A stretch of 64,000 nt of DNA from Brevundimonas sp. (GCF_016742135.1 NZ_JACVCG010000002.1:248001-312000), one strand, 5' to 3'; shown: positions 25,832-36,117, counted from the stretch's first letter. The notes: generated by a model from the sequence alone, not told the origin. Numbers and translations are program-made.

Positions 25832-26977
25832 ATGACGGCCTATCGCGCCCGCCTTACCGAATTCGACATCCGCCGGCTGATCAAGTCGACCGACGAGGAC
25901 GAACGTGCGGCGGCGACCCACAAGCTGTGCCGGAATATGGAACGGGTCGAGCTGACACCCGAGGATCGGGCGGCGGCCGAAAAGATCCTGCGCGTGCTGG
26001 CTCATGATGCGGCGGAGCTGGTGCGGCGGGCAATGGCCGTGACGCTGAAGTCATCGGATCTGATCCCGCGCGATGTGGCGCGACGGCTGGCGGCGGATGT
26101 GGACAGTGTGGCCCTGCCGATCATCGGCTTTTCACCGGCTTTTTCCGACGAGGACCTGATCGAGATCGTCAAGGCGGGATCGACGACCCGGCAGGTGGCC
26201 GTGGCCGCCCGGCCGCGCGTTTCGCGGGACGTCTGTCAGGTGCTGGCCGAGACCGGCAGCCGCGAGGCGGTGCGGACGCTGGCCGCCAATGACAATGCCG
26301 ATCTGGCCGAGGAGGCCATGAATGTCGTCGTCGACCGGTTTGCCGACGCATCCGAGGTGATGACCGCCCTGTCGTACAGGCAGGTGCTGCCGCCGGACAT
26401 CACCGAACGGCTGGTCGCCCATGTGTCCGAAACGGTGCGCGAGCATCTGATCAGCCGCCATGCGATCGCGCCCGAGGCGGCCATCCGCCTGTCGGCTCAT
26501 GCGCGCGAGCGGGCCACCCTGGATCTGGTCGATCAGGCCGCCAGCGCGACAGATATGGCGACCTTCGTCGCAAGGCTGAACGGACGTCGGGCGCTGACGC
26601 CGTCGCTTTTGCTGCGGGCGCTGGCGCGAGGCCAGCTGACCTTTGTCGAGCATGGGCTGGCCGAGCTGGCGCAGACGCCGCATGCGCGGACCTGGCTGAT
26701 GGTGCATGACGCGGGGCCGCTGGGGCTGAAAGCCATCTATGACCGGGCGGGTCTGCCACCGCGCCTGTTCCAGGCCTTCCGGTCGGGGATCGACACCTGG
26801 CGGGCGCTACAGGCAGAGGGGGCGGATTTCACCGCCGAAACCTTCCGCCAGCGCATGCTGGAACGCTTCCTGACGCAGCGGCCCAATGTGCCGCGCGAGG
26901 ATCTGGCCTATCTGATGGAGCGGCTGGACCGGGCGCCTCTGCCCGCCGACGCCGACAGGTCCGCAAACGCGGCCTGA
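25832..26977 (+). CDS. DUF2336 protein, first copy
   Basis: A 381-residue, largely helical protein of the DUF2336 family, which is common in alphaproteobacteria and of unknown function. The repeated short helical pairs (RRLAADVDSVALPIIGFSP, ARPRVSRDVCQVLAET, LSAHARERATLDLVDQA) resemble HEAT-type repeats, suggesting a protein-binding scaffold. A TAAA-N7-TTAA sequence at 25748-25762, one base off a CtrA box, lies 70 bases upstream. A second member is encoded on the other strand at 28368-29507, with HPt and NAD kinase genes between. Confidence 0.8.
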   Translation: MTAYRARLTEFDIRRLIKSTDEDERAAATHKLCRNMERVELTPEDRAAAEKILRVLAHDAAELVRRAMAVTLKSSDLIPRDVARRLAADVDSVALPIIGFSPAFSDEDLIEIVKAGSTTRQVAVAARPRVSRDVCQVLAETGSREAVRTLAANDNADLAEEAMNVVVDRFADASEVMTALSYRQVLPPDITERLVAHVSETVREHLISRHAIAPEAAIRLSAHARERATLDLVDQAASATDMATFVARLNGRRALTPSLLLRALARGQLTFVEHGLAELAQTPHARTWLMVHDAGPLGLKAIYDRAGLPPRLFQAFRSGIDTWRALQAEGADFTAETFRQRMLERFLTQRPNVPREDLAYLMERLDRAPLPADADRSANAA

Positions 26978-26989
26978 CCAACTATTGCG

Positions 26990-27466
26990 TCAGGCCGAAT
27001 ATTCGGCGACGCGGGCTTCCAGGGTTTCGGCCAGGGTCTGGCCGACCGGGTGGTCATCGGTCTGGATCTTGTCACGGACGACGGCGCGGATGGCGTCGAT
27101 ATGGGCATCGACCAGCACCATGGGCGCGGTCATGCGCTTGTCCGGGTTGTCCAGCAGTTTGCACAGCGAGCCGGCGAGGCGGGTCACCAGCGGATACTGG
27201 TAGGTGGCGCCCAGCCCCTTGAGGTCGTGCGCCCGGAAATACAGGCCCTCGGCCGTCTCGGGCGTATAACCTTTGGTGCGGATGTCGGCCTGGGCCTTGT
27301 CCAGCTTGTCGATCTCATCCTGAAGCCATTGGGCGAACTGGGACGACATCGCCTGCAGGGCTTCCTCGGCCTTGGCGATCGCCTTGGCATCGACGCCGCC
27401 GAATCCCCCACCGGCCTTCAGGCGAAGGGTGTTGGGAGGGCGAATGACCTGTGCCGGACCACTCAT
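26990..27466 (-). CDS. HPt-domain phosphotransfer protein
   Basis: A 158-residue histidine phosphotransfer protein. The HPt helix contains the phospho-accepting His80 in FRAHDLKGLGATYQYP, followed by the second helix TRLAGSLCKLLD. It passes phosphoryl groups between response regulators in a phosphorelay. It has no kinase catalytic domain and is not ChpT, which has a pseudo-kinase fold. Convergent with the first DUF2336 gene and upstream of nadK on the same strand. The partner kinases cannot be inferred. Confidence 0.82.
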   Translation of the reverse strand: MSGPAQVIRPPNTLRLKAGGGFGGVDAKAIAKAEEALQAMSSQFAQWLQDEIDKLDKAQADIRTKGYTPETAEGLYFRAHDLKGLGATYQYPLVTRLAGSLCKLLDNPDKRMTAPMVLVDAHIDAIRAVVRDKIQTDDHPVGQTLAETLEARVAEYSA

Positions 27467-27529
27467 CGGCTGCTCCTGTCGAAATCAGGAGCGGATCATG
27501 CCGCAGGTGATCTTAAGAAGCCGTGACCG

Positions 27530-28312
27530 TCAGCCGGCGAACTGTTCGGCCAGCACGCGCTCCTCGAAGGAGCGGCCGGGATCGAACATCATGGTAAGCC
27601 TGATGTCGCGCCGTTCGCATACGTCGACGCGGCGCACGCGCCGGACCTCGAAACTGTCGGCGGTGGCGCTGACCGGGCGCTTGTCGGCCTCCAGCACCTC
27701 GAAGCTGACCTGGGCCTCGTGGGGCAACAGGGCCCCGCGCCAGCGTCGGGGTCGAAAGGCGCTGATCGGGGTCAGGGCCAGGATGCGGGCGTCCAGCGGG
27801 ATGATGGGGCCGTGGGCCGACAGATTATAGGCCGTGGAGCCTGCCGGGGTCGCGATCAGGCAGCCATCGCAGGTGAGCTCCTCCATGCGCACCCGTCCAT
27901 CGACGCGGATGCGGAGCTTGGCGCTTTGCCGGGTCTGGCGGAGCAGGGAGACTTCATTGATGGCGAGGCCGCTGTGGGTCGCGCCGCTTTCGCTCCAGGC
28001 GTCCATCTGCAGCGGGTGGATGACGGTCCGGTCGGCGGCCGCGAGCCGGGGCAGCAGATCCTCTTCGTCATAGTCGTTCATCAGGAAGCCGACCGACCCG
28101 CGGTTCATGCCGTAGACCGGCGTGCCACGCGCCAGATTGACGTGCAGGGTTTCCAGCATGAAGCCGTCACCCCCCAGGGCGACGATGACGTCGGCCTCGG
28201 TCTCCGGGACATGGGCATAGCGCTCGCGCAGGCGGGCGAGCGCGGCCTGGGCCTCGGGACGTTCGCTGGCCACGAAGGCCAGCCGGGGAGCGGGAGGAGG
28301 TGTCACCGTCAC
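27530..28312 (-). CDS. nadK: NAD kinase
   Basis: Phosphorylates NAD to NADP with ATP. The 260-residue protein has the GGDG motif ([16 protein letters not shown]), the MNRGSVGFL loop, the INEVSL segment and the C-terminal [19 protein letters not shown], all diagnostic of the NAD kinase family. It lies between the HPt gene and the second DUF2336 gene, 55 bases from the latter on the same strand. Confidence 0.95.
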   Translation of the reverse strand: MTVTPPPAPRLAFVASERPEAQAALARLRERYAHVPETEADVIVALGGDGFMLETLHVNLARGTPVYGMNRGSVGFLMNDYDEEDLLPRLAAADRTVIHPLQMDAWSESGATHSGLAINEVSLLRQTRQSAKLRIRVDGRVRMEELTCDGCLIATPAGSTAYNLSAHGPIIPLDARILALTPISAFRPRRWRGALLPHEAQVSFEVLEADKRPVSATADSFEVRRVRRVDVCERRDIRLTMMFDPGRSFEERVLAEQFAG

Positions 28313-28367
28313 AGGTGAGACCGGGGGTGCCGACTTGTCAAACGCGCAGTGCCGCCTGGAGAGCGCA

Positions 28368-29507
28368 TCATCCGGTCGGCGTGTCTCCGTCGCCGATCAG
28401 GGCATGCAGGGCCCGGGCCGCCGACTGCGGAGACAGGCCGCCGCGCAGCCAGACGGCATCGCCGGCCTCGCCCGGAGGTCCGCCGTTCAACTGGCGGATT
28501 TCGTAGAGCAGAGGCGGAAACACGGCACGGTCGATGCCGACGGCAGCGCAGGCATAATAGAGCGCTTCCGGTGTTCGGTAGGACAGGCAGGCCCGGACCT
28601 GGGCCATGGTAAAGCCGCCCAGCACGACCAGGGCATGCTGGAACAGGCCCAGTTTTTTCTCGCGGATGGCCCGGATGAGATAACCGGGGCGCAACTGGCC
28701 CGCCGCCTGCAGTTTGGTGACCAGCCGCCGATCCATCTCGTCGCGGTCGGGGTCGGCGGGGGCCGGCGGGGTCCCCATGCCGAGCGAAGAGAAGGCGGTC
28801 TGGACCGCCTCCTCGACGGCATCGTCCAGCCTGAGATCGGTGATGGCGAAACGCTCCTGCACGGACTCGCGCAGGGTCGTGCCGATCCAGCTGTACAGCT
28901 GACGCGCCATGGATTCGTCAAGGCGGGGATGGCGGGCAAGGGGCGCCCGCAGGGCCGCCAGACGCCGCGAATGTTCGACCAGTCGCCGCAGCCCCTCGGC
29001 GCTGATCTCGGCGGTGGCATTGCCCGCAAGGGCGGTCAGCGGCGCGGGGTGGGCCTGGTCCAGAATGGTGTCCGCGACCCGCGCGCTGAGATGGGGCCGC
29101 CGTGCCACCTCGATCTGATGCTCCAGGCTGGCCTTGACCAGAATGGCCAGCAGATCCTCATCCTTGAGGATCGGACTTCTGGCGATGATCGGTCGGGCGA
29201 TCTCTATGTCGTCGAGGGCCAGGATATTGACGAGCGCCGGCGGGGCCCAGGTGGCGCTGGCCAGCCGCTCGGACAGGGCCTTGCGAATATCGTGCTCGGC
29301 CTGACGGGCCAGAACCAGAAAGATGTCGGTCAGGACGGGGGACAGGTTCTGACTGGCGGCCGGATGCTGGTCGCAGAGGGCCATGACCCCCATCAGAAGG
29401 CGCTGACGATCCTCGAGCGCCCGACTGCGGGCCAGGGCCAGCAGTTCGGACACAGGGGTGTCGGGGGACTGATAGGGGCTGGTGTCTTTCAGGGCGACTG
29501 CCGTCAC
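28368..29507 (-). CDS. DUF2336 protein, second copy
   Basis: A 379-residue DUF2336 member with the same HEAT-like helical repeats as the protein encoded at 25832 ([54 protein letters not shown]). The GTG at 29507 is preferred because GGGAG lies nine bases upstream; a TTG at 29531 has no such site. It ends 55 bases before nadK. Residual similarity between the two copies in the REDLL/DEDLL and RRP-x-S-R-V segments suggests old paralogy. Confidence 0.78.
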   Translation of the reverse strand: MTAVALKDTSPYQSPDTPVSELLALARSRALEDRQRLLMGVMALCDQHPAASQNLSPVLTDIFLVLARQAEHDIRKALSERLASATWAPPALVNILALDDIEIARPIIARSPILKDEDLLAILVKASLEHQIEVARRPHLSARVADTILDQAHPAPLTALAGNATAEISAEGLRRLVEHSRRLAALRAPLARHPRLDESMARQLYSWIGTTLRESVQERFAITDLRLDDAVEEAVQTAFSSLGMGTPPAPADPDRDEMDRRLVTKLQAAGQLRPGYLIRAIREKKLGLFQHALVVLGGFTMAQVRACLSYRTPEALYYACAAVGIDRAVFPPLLYEIRQLNGGPPGEAGDAVWLRGGLSPQSAARALHALIGDGDTPTG

Positions 29508-29687
29508 GTTCGACAACTCCCGACAGGTCAAGCCGACGACCGACTCGATGCAATGTCGAACCGACTATCGGAAAAGGCGGTGAAGACAGGGTTAACCACA
29601 TCTTGCCGAGCGCTGCCGTATCCCGCCTCCGCTTGACCGCATGGCCATACGGCGCGAGTTTCCCATTGAAACCGAGGAGACTGCCCC

Positions 29688-30452
29688 ATGGCCGACGGAG
29701 CCCCTGCATCCCTGAAATCCCGCGTGTCCGAAGCCGAGTGGCAGGCCAGGGTTGATCTGGCCGCCCTGTATCGCCTGGTGGCGCTGCACGGCTGGGACGA
29801 TATGATCTTCACCCACATCTCGGCGCGGGTGCCGGGACCGGAGCATCATTTCCTGATCAACCCCTATGGCTATTATTTCGAGGAGATCACCGCCTCGTCG
29901 CTGGTGAAGGTCGATCTGGACGGCAACATCGTTCAGGAGACCAGCAACTTCATCAATCCGGCCGGGTTCACCATCCATTCGGCGGTGCATGCCGCGCGCG
30001 AGGATGCCCATTACGTCATTCACCTGCACACGGTGGCGGGCGTGGGGGTGGCGGCACAGCAGCAGGGCCTGCTGCCGATCAGCCAGAACGCCTGTCTGCT
30101 GCAGCATCAGGTCGCCTATCACGGCTATGAGGGTCTGGCGCTGAACCATGACGAGCGCGAACGTCTGGTGGCGGATCTGGGCGACAAGCCGCTGATGCTG
30201 CTCCGGAACCACGGCACGCTGGCGGTGGGACAGACGGCGGCGGCGGCCTGGGTCGGGATGTTCTTCCTCGAGCGCGCCTGTGCCCAGCAGATCGCGGCCC
30301 TGTCGGCAGGACGCGACCAGGTCCTGATCGCCCCCGATGCGGCGCAGAACGAGACGAAGGAGCAGGGCAAGGGCATCGGCTTCATCTCGTCGCTGGCCTG
30401 GCCGGGCGCGCTGCGCATGCTGGACCGGAAGTCGCCGGGCTATGACGTCTGA
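29688..30452 (+). CDS. Class II aldolase/adducin family protein
   Basis: A 254-residue cytosolic protein of the class II aldolase fold. The zinc-binding pair is in VIHLHTVAGVGVAA and a third His in LLRNHGTLAVGQ, with the N-terminal HGWDDMIFTHISARVPG. The family includes fuculose-phosphate aldolase and many members with unassigned substrates; this one lies closer to the adducin-head group than to sugar aldolases, judging by the IFTHISAR and FYEEIT-like FEEITASS segments. AGGAG precedes the ATG. The next gene begins two bases after the stop. Confidence 0.85.
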   Translation: MADGAPASLKSRVSEAEWQARVDLAALYRLVALHGWDDMIFTHISARVPGPEHHFLINPYGYYFEEITASSLVKVDLDGNIVQETSNFINPAGFTIHSAVHAAREDAHYVIHLHTVAGVGVAAQQQGLLPISQNACLLQHQVAYHGYEGLALNHDERERLVADLGDKPLMLLRNHGTLAVGQTAAAAWVGMFFLERACAQQIAALSAGRDQVLIAPDAAQNETKEQGKGIGFISSLAWPGALRMLDRKSPGYDV

Positions 30453-30454
30453 CG

Positions 30455-31234
30455 ATGGTGCGGGGGGCCAGTATCGTCCTGGTCCTTGCCGGTGCGGCAG
30501 CGGCCTCTCCGGTCGCGGCCGGTCCCTGGACCCGTGAGCAGGCCACGGCCCAGTTCATCCTCAAATATGAAGTGATGCGCGCCGAGCGCGGCTTTGACCC
30601 GGATGGAAACAGCCTGCCGCTGCTCAGGGAACGGCGCGACACCAGCCTCAGTCTTTACGCGGAATACGGCCTGACCGACCGGCTGACCGTGGTGTTCAGG
30701 AGCGAATGGCAGACCGGATCGGATGCCTTCGTCGACTATGAGGGGCGGGGGCCGCTGGAGATCGGTCTCAGCTGGCAGATCTATCGCGATACGAAGAATG
30801 CCGTGGCCCTGCAGGTGACCTATGCCGACGGGGGCGAGGGGCGGAATGCCGGCTATGCGGCGCCGGGGGAGGGCACGGGCGACTGGGAGGTGCGGCTGTC
30901 GGCCGGGCGATCTGTCACGCCGGACCGGCCCCTGCTGGGGATGCAGTCCCTGTTCGTGGACATTCAGGGCGCGCGGCGCTTCCGGCAGGGCCTGGACGAC
31001 GAGACGCGGCTGGACGTGACGCTGGGCAGCCGGTTCGGCCGGGACTGGATGGTGCTGAGCCAGGTCTATAGCGGCCAGGTCGACAATGGCGGCCCGCGCT
31101 GGCTGTCGGCCGAGACGTCGGTGGTGCGCGATCTGGGCGACTGGAGCGTGCAACTGGGCTGGCGGACGGCGCTGGCGGGGCGGGAAACCCCGCAGTCCGA
31201 GGGCTGGGTCGTGGGGGTCTGGCGTCGATTCTAA
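30455..31234 (+). CDS. Putative outer-membrane beta-barrel protein
   Basis: A 259-residue exported protein. A signal peptide covers about residues 1-22 (cleavage near AAG). The rest is a series of amphipathic alternating strands (TSLSLYAEYGLTDRLTVVFRSEW, LEIGLSWQIYRD, AVALQVTYADGG) and ends in WVVGVWRRF, the C-terminal Phe signature of outer-membrane barrels. I do not recognise the family. It starts two bases after the aldolase-family stop, so it may be translated with it, although no functional link is obvious. Confidence 0.7.
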   Translation: MVRGASIVLVLAGAAAASPVAAGPWTREQATAQFILKYEVMRAERGFDPDGNSLPLLRERRDTSLSLYAEYGLTDRLTVVFRSEWQTGSDAFVDYEGRGPLEIGLSWQIYRDTKNAVALQVTYADGGEGRNAGYAAPGEGTGDWEVRLSAGRSVTPDRPLLGMQSLFVDIQGARRFRQGLDDETRLDVTLGSRFGRDWMVLSQVYSGQVDNGGPRWLSAETSVVRDLGDWSVQLGWRTALAGRETPQSEGWVVGVWRRF

Positions 31235-31350
31235 CGCTGCGACGGAACACCGCGCCGGAATCTGCAACCTGATGCGTTCCTGATTAGTAATTGCGTCTGC
31301 CAACCAGACCGCTATGTGCTGCCCCTATTATTGCAGGGACCTTCCGTCAC

Positions 31351-32448
31351 GTGATCAAGCGCCACTTCCTTCTCATCGCCGCCGGCGTTCTGATCGTGCT
31401 GATGGCCGTCGCCGTCATCGTGCGGCTGTCCCTCGCGGATGAGGGCGGCGGGGGCGGGGGCCCCGGCGGCGGTCGGGGGGGCGGAGGCGGCCAGGAGGTG
31501 GCCGTGGTCCAGGTCGGGGAACGGGAGTTTTCCGACAGCCTCCAGCTGCTGGGCGTCGCGCGGGGACAGCGGTCAGTCAATATCGCCTCGACCAACACCG
31601 AACTGATCACGCGGGTGCTGTTTCGCGACGGCCAGACGGTGAGGGCCGGGCAGCCGCTGGTCGAGCTGCAGGCGCGCGAGCAGGAAGCCGGGATCATCGA
31701 GGCCCGTGCCCGCGTCGAACAGGCCCAGCGGGATTATGATCGCACCCGGGAACTGGTGGATCGAGGGATCGCGCCCCGGGTCAATCTGGAACAGGCGGAC
31801 TCGGCCCTGAAGGCTGCCCAGGCGTCGCTGGAGGCGGCGGAGGCGCGCAGGGGCGAGCGCGTGATCCGTGCGCCGTTCTCGGGCGTGCTGGGCCTGACGA
31901 CGATCACACCCGGGACCCTCGTCGGGCCGGGCACGGTGATCACCACGCTGGATGACATCAGCACGGTGCGGATCGACTTTCCGTTGCCGGAGCGATTCAT
32001 CGGGTCGATACGGCCCGGAGCCGCCATCGAAGCCACGACCGACGCCTATCCCGGCGTGGTTTTCGGGGGGCGGGTGGCGCAGGTCGATACCCGGATCGAT
32101 GAGGTGACGCGGTCTGTTACCGCCCGCGCGGAGCTGCCGAACCCGGATGGGCGCATCCGTCCGGGCATGTCGGTGCGTGTGCGGGTCCAGCAGGGACAAC
32201 GCCAGAGCGTGGCTGTGCCCGAAGCCGCAGTCCAGTACGAAGGGTCAGGGGCCTTTGTCTATCGGGTGGCCGAGGGCGAGCGGGGCCAGGTGGCCCAGCG
32301 TGTCGAGGTCGTGCCCGGTGCCGTCGAGGGCGGATACGTGGAAATCCAGTCGGGGCTGTCCCTCGGTGAAACCGTGATCTCGGAAGGGCTGAATCGCATT
32401 CAGGCTGGCGCGCCTGTGCGGGCCCGGTCAGGGGGTCGCGCGCCATGA
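31351..32448 (+). CDS. RND efflux periplasmic adaptor (membrane fusion protein)
   Basis: The adaptor subunit of a resistance-nodulation-division pump, bridging the inner-membrane transporter to an outer-membrane channel. The 365-residue product has an N-terminal membrane anchor, a very Gly-rich linker immediately after it, then lipoyl/barrel-sandwich halves (VLFRDGQTVRAGQPLVEL and APFSGVLGLTTITPG), a coiled hairpin (AREQEAGIIEARARVEQAQRDY onward) and a beta-barrel domain. GTG at 31351 (VIKRHFL) is chosen over a TTG twenty codons upstream because it places the membrane anchor at the N-terminus. It overlaps the permease gene by four bases. Confidence 0.9.
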   Translation: MIKRHFLLIAAGVLIVLMAVAVIVRLSLADEGGGGGGPGGGRGGGGGQEVAVVQVGEREFSDSLQLLGVARGQRSVNIASTNTELITRVLFRDGQTVRAGQPLVELQAREQEAGIIEARARVEQAQRDYDRTRELVDRGIAPRVNLEQADSALKAAQASLEAAEARRGERVIRAPFSGVLGLTTITPGTLVGPGTVITTLDDISTVRIDFPLPERFIGSIRPGAAIEATTDAYPGVVFGGRVAQVDTRIDEVTRSVTARAELPNPDGRIRPGMSVRVRVQQGQRQSVAVPEAAVQYEGSGAFVYRVAEGERGQVAQRVEVVPGAVEGGYVEIQSGLSLGETVISEGLNRIQAGAPVRARSGGRAP

Positions 32449-35400
32449 TGCTGTCCGATGTCGCGGTTCGCCGACCCGTCTTCGCCGCCGTGGCGGCCAT
32501 CGTGCTGTGCGTCATCGGGCTGGCGGCCTTCTTCTTCCTGCCGGTGCGGGAACTGCCTGACGTCGATCCCCCGATCGTCTCGATCGGCACCAGCTATCCG
32601 GGCGCGTCCGCAGAGGTCATCGAAAGCCGGATCACCGAGCCGATCGAACAGCAGGTCGCGGGTATTCCGGGCGTCGAGCGGATTTCATCGACCAGCCGGG
32701 ACGGCCGCTCCAACGTGCGGATCGAGTTCAGCCTGGACCGCGACATCGATGACGCCGCGAACGATGTCAGGGACCGCGTTTCGCGCGTGGTGGGACGCCT
32801 GCCGGACCAGGCCCAGCCTCCGGAAGTCGCCAAGGCGGACTCGGATTCCCAGCCGGTGATCATCCTCTTCCTGCGGTCCAGCACCATGAACCGCATGGAT
32901 CTGACGGATTATGCAGATCGCTACCTGATCGACCGACTGTCCACGGTGCCCGGTGTCGCCCAGGTGCAGATCTATGGCGAGCAGCGCTATGCCATGCGGA
33001 TCTGGCTGGACCCGGGTGCGATGGCCGCGCGGGGCCTGACGGTGCAGGACGTCGAACAAGCGCTGAGCAGCCAGAATGTCGAGCTGCCGGCCGGCGCGCT
33101 GGAGTCGGATGCCAAGAATTACACCGTGCGGGTGGCCCGCAACTATTCCACCGCCGAGGAATTCGCCCAGATGCCGATCGGCACCGGCGGGGCGGCATCG
33201 CGGCTCGGGGGCATGCCCGCCAGTCTCGGCGACGCGACCTATGTGACGCGGCTGGGCGATGTCGCCCGGGTCGAGGAGGCCCCGGCCGAGGATCGGCGTC
33301 TGTTCCGCGGCAACGGGCTGGATCAGATCGGTCTGGCCATCACGCGGCAGGCCCAGTCGAATGACCTGGCCATCTCCGAGGGCGTCCGGGCCATGATGGA
33401 GACCGTCAGGCCCAGCCTGCCCGAGGGGGTTGAGCTGGAACTGGGTTCCGACAATTCGGTGTTCACCAAGCATGCCATTGATGAGGTGTGGATCACCATC
33501 GGCATCGCGCTGGCCCTGGTGGCTTTCGTCAACTTCGCGTTCCTCGGAAGCCTGCGGGCGGCCATCATCCCCTCGATCGTGGCCCCGATCTGCCTGCTGT
33601 CGACCTTCATCGTGCTGGCACCGCTGGGCTTTTCGCTGAACCTGCTGACGCTGCTGGCGCTGGTGCTGGCCATCGGTCTGGTGGTCGACGACGCCATCGT
33701 GGTGACCGAGAACATCCAGCGGCGTCTGGATCACGGCGAGCCGCCGCTGGTGGCCGCCGAGCGTGGTGCGCGGCAGGTGTTCTTTGCCGTCGTCGCCACG
33801 ACCATCGTGCTGCTGTCAGTGTTCGCTCCCTTGTTGTTCCTGCCGGGCTATGTGGGGAGGCTATTCGTCGAGCTGGCGGCTGCGATCGCGGCGGCAGTGG
33901 GCTTCTCGGCCTTCCTCGCCCTGTCGCTGTCGCCGATGATGGCGTCGAAGATCCTGCGTCCGGCCTCCGGCTCGGGGTGGCTGGCCCGCAAGGTCGACGC
34001 CGGTATGGAGCGTATGAAGAGCTCTTACCGGAACTCGCTCGCCATGCTGCTGGGCCGGCGGATCGCCGTCGTCGGCATGGTCGGGATGATCGCCCTGGTC
34101 GGGGCGGGCGGTGTCGCCATGTTCCTGAGCCTGCCGAATGAATTGGTGCCCGAGGAAGACCGGGGACGGGTCGTGGGCCGCGTGCAGGGCCCGGAAGGCG
34201 CCGGGTTCGAATATACGCGCGCCATCATGCTGGGGCTGGAGCCCATCCTGGCCGAGTACAAGGCCTCGGGCGAGGTCGAGAGCTATCTGATCTCGGCTCC
34301 AGGCTTCGGTGGCGGCAGCTTTAACTCCGGCAATGCCGTGCTCAATCTGGTCGACTGGTCAGAGCGGGACCGGTCCGCGGCGGAGATCGCCCGGGAGATC
34401 AACGGCAAGCTCCGCGGCCAGACGGCCGCGCAGGTGAACGTCAGCGTGCCGGGCGGCTTCCAGCGCGGTGGCGGAAACTCGAACAGCATATCGATGCTGG
34501 TGACCGGTTCGAACTATGACGAGATGTACCGCTGGCTTCAGCCCGTCCTGGCGGCGGCCCAGGAATACCCCGGCTTTTCGCGGCCCCGGATCGACTATGA
34601 GCCGAACGCCCCGCGCCTGCTGGTGGATGTGAACCCGCAGACGGCGGCCAGCCTTGGCGTATCGTCCCAGCAGATCGGACGGACGCTGGAGACCATGTTC
34701 GGATCGCGCCGGGCGACGACCTATATCAAGGGCGGGCAGGAATATGATGTCATCCTGCAGACCGAGCGGGGCAACCGCAGCACCGTCAGCGACCTTGAAT
34801 CGCTGTATGTCTCGACCGGGTCGGGCGCGCTGGTGCCGCTGTCGGCGGTGGTCACCACCCAGACCTCGGGGGATACGCCGGACCGACGCCGCCAGGACCG
34901 GCAACGGGCGATCAGCCTCCAGGCCGATCTGACCGGGGGGACCACCCTGGCCGAGGCCATGGCCTTCCTGCAGGCCCGGGCGGACGAACAGCCCCAGGGC
35001 GTGGTGAATGTGCAGTGGGATGGCGCGGCCCGCGACCAGCGGCAGGCCGGCAATGCGGTGGCCTGGGCCTTTGGTCTGGCGCTGGTGCTGGTCTTCCTCG
35101 TACTGGCGGCCCAGTTCGAAAGCTGGATCACGCCTGCGGTCATCATGCTGACGGTGCCGCTGGCGGCGGCGGGCGGATTGTTCGGTCTGGTGATGGCGGG
35201 GTCGAGTCTCAACATCTATTCGCAGATCGGCCTGATCATCCTGATCGGGGTGGCGGCGAAGAACGGCATCCTGATCGTGGAGTTCGCCAACCAGCTGCGG
35301 GATCAGGGACGGACGGTGCGCGAGGCCATCATCGAGTCGTCGACCCTGCGCCTGCGCCCGATCATCATGACCTCGATCGCCACGGCCTTCGGTGCCCTGC

Positions 35401-35627
35401 CGCTGGTGCTGTGGCAGGGCGCGGGGGCGGGCAGCCGCCAGACCATCGGCGTGGTGATCTTTGCCGGGGCGATGTTCGCGACCCTGCTGACCCTGTTCGT
35501 GGTGCCGGTGATCTATGGGGTGCTGGCGCGCTTCACCCGCTCGCCGGAGTATACGGCCCGCCTGATCGAGGAATGGGAAGCGCAGGAAGTCGCGGCCAAT
35601 GACCCCCTGCCCAAGGCCGCTGAATAG
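32445..35627 (+). CDS. RND efflux transporter permease (HAE1 family)
   Basis: A 1060-residue inner-membrane drug/proton antiporter with the usual 12 helices and two large periplasmic loops. Proton-relay residues are visible: the Asp pair in AIGLVVDDAIVVTEN (TM4) and the Lys in GVAAKNGILIVEFANQ (TM10). TM1 begins RRPVFAAVAAIVLCVIG. It starts ATGA-style within the adaptor stop. Substrate range cannot be read from sequence. No outer-membrane channel gene follows, so the pump probably borrows a TolC-type channel encoded elsewhere. A reverse-strand cytochrome gene ends the unit. Confidence 0.94.
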   Translation: MMLSDVAVRRPVFAAVAAIVLCVIGLAAFFFLPVRELPDVDPPIVSIGTSYPGASAEVIESRITEPIEQQVAGIPGVERISSTSRDGRSNVRIEFSLDRDIDDAANDVRDRVSRVVGRLPDQAQPPEVAKADSDSQPVIILFLRSSTMNRMDLTDYADRYLIDRLSTVPGVAQVQIYGEQRYAMRIWLDPGAMAARGLTVQDVEQALSSQNVELPAGALESDAKNYTVRVARNYSTAEEFAQMPIGTGGAASRLGGMPASLGDATYVTRLGDVARVEEAPAEDRRLFRGNGLDQIGLAITRQAQSNDLAISEGVRAMMETVRPSLPEGVELELGSDNSVFTKHAIDEVWITIGIALALVAFVNFAFLGSLRAAIIPSIVAPICLLSTFIVLAPLGFSLNLLTLLALVLAIGLVVDDAIVVTENIQRRLDHGEPPLVAAERGARQVFFAVVATTIVLLSVFAPLLFLPGYVGRLFVELAAAIAAAVGFSAFLALSLSPMMASKILRPASGSGWLARKVDAGMERMKSSYRNSLAMLLGRRIAVVGMVGMIALVGAGGVAMFLSLPNELVPEEDRGRVVGRVQGPEGAGFEYTRAIMLGLEPILAEYKASGEVESYLISAPGFGGGSFNSGNAVLNLVDWSERDRSAAEIAREINGKLRGQTAAQVNVSVPGGFQRGGGNSNSISMLVTGSNYDEMYRWLQPVLAAAQEYPGFSRPRIDYEPNAPRLLVDVNPQTAASLGVSSQQIGRTLETMFGSRRATTYIKGGQEYDVILQTERGNRSTVSDLESLYVSTGSGALVPLSAVVTTQTSGDTPDRRRQDRQRAISLQADLTGGTTLAEAMAFLQARADEQPQGVVNVQWDGAARDQRQAGNAVAWAFGLALVLVFLVLAAQFESWITPAVIMLTVPLAAAGGLFGLVMAGSSLNIYSQIGLIILIGVAAKNGILIVEFANQLRDQGRTVREAIIESSTLRLRPIIMTSIATAFGALPLVLWQGAGAGSRQTIGVVIFAGAMFATLLTLFVVPVIYGVLARFTRSPEYTARLIEEWEAQEVAANDPLPKAAE

Positions 35628-35631
35628 CGGG

Positions 35632-36117
35632 CTAGCGGGGCGAGGTCTCGATCTTGAGCCAGGCGATCAGGTCGCGACGGTCCTGATCGCCGGGCATGCC
35701 CGCGAAGTTCATCTTGTTGCCCGGCAGGAAGGTGCGGGGATTGGCCAGCCACTGGTCCAGCTGTTCTCCGTCCCAGGTGAAGTCGGCGGCCTGCAGGGCC
35801 TTTGAGTAGTTGTAGCCCTCATGCTGCCCGGCCGGGCGACCGAACACGCCCCACAGATTGGGGCCCGTCATATTGGGACCGCCTTCGGTGACCGTGTGAC
35901 AGGCGCGGCAGCGGGCGAAGGCGCGCCGGCCGTTTTCGTAATCCGCCTCATTATAGGGTGCCGGCAGGGCTGCGAGCGCCAGGCTGATCTGCTCGGCGGT
36001 CAGGGGCTCGGGCGGCGGTGCCTTCGGCATCGGCGTGCCCGACGAGTCGCCGCAAGCGACGACGGCCAGGGCGGCGCAGGTGAGACCCGCGAAGCGAAGG
36101 GACGGGGAGGGTTTCAT
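35632..36117 (-). CDS. Lipoprotein cytochrome c
   Basis: A 161-residue class I c-type cytochrome, anchored as a lipoprotein (lipobox VVAC). The haem attachment site is CRACH near residue 69; axial Met candidates are in GNKMNFAGM (about residue 138). The segments GPNLWGVFGRPAG and YSKALQAADFTWD match cytochrome c2/c552-like electron carriers such as CycM. The role would be electron transfer to a terminal oxidase in the periplasm. ATG 36117 fits the signal peptide. It is convergent with the RND permease, four bases from its stop. Confidence 0.88.
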   Translation of the reverse strand: MKPSPSLRFAGLTCAALAVVACGDSSGTPMPKAPPPEPLTAEQISLALAALPAPYNEADYENGRRAFARCRACHTVTEGGPNMTGPNLWGVFGRPAGQHEGYNYSKALQAADFTWDGEQLDQWLANPRTFLPGNKMNFAGMPGDQDRRDLIAWLKIETSPR

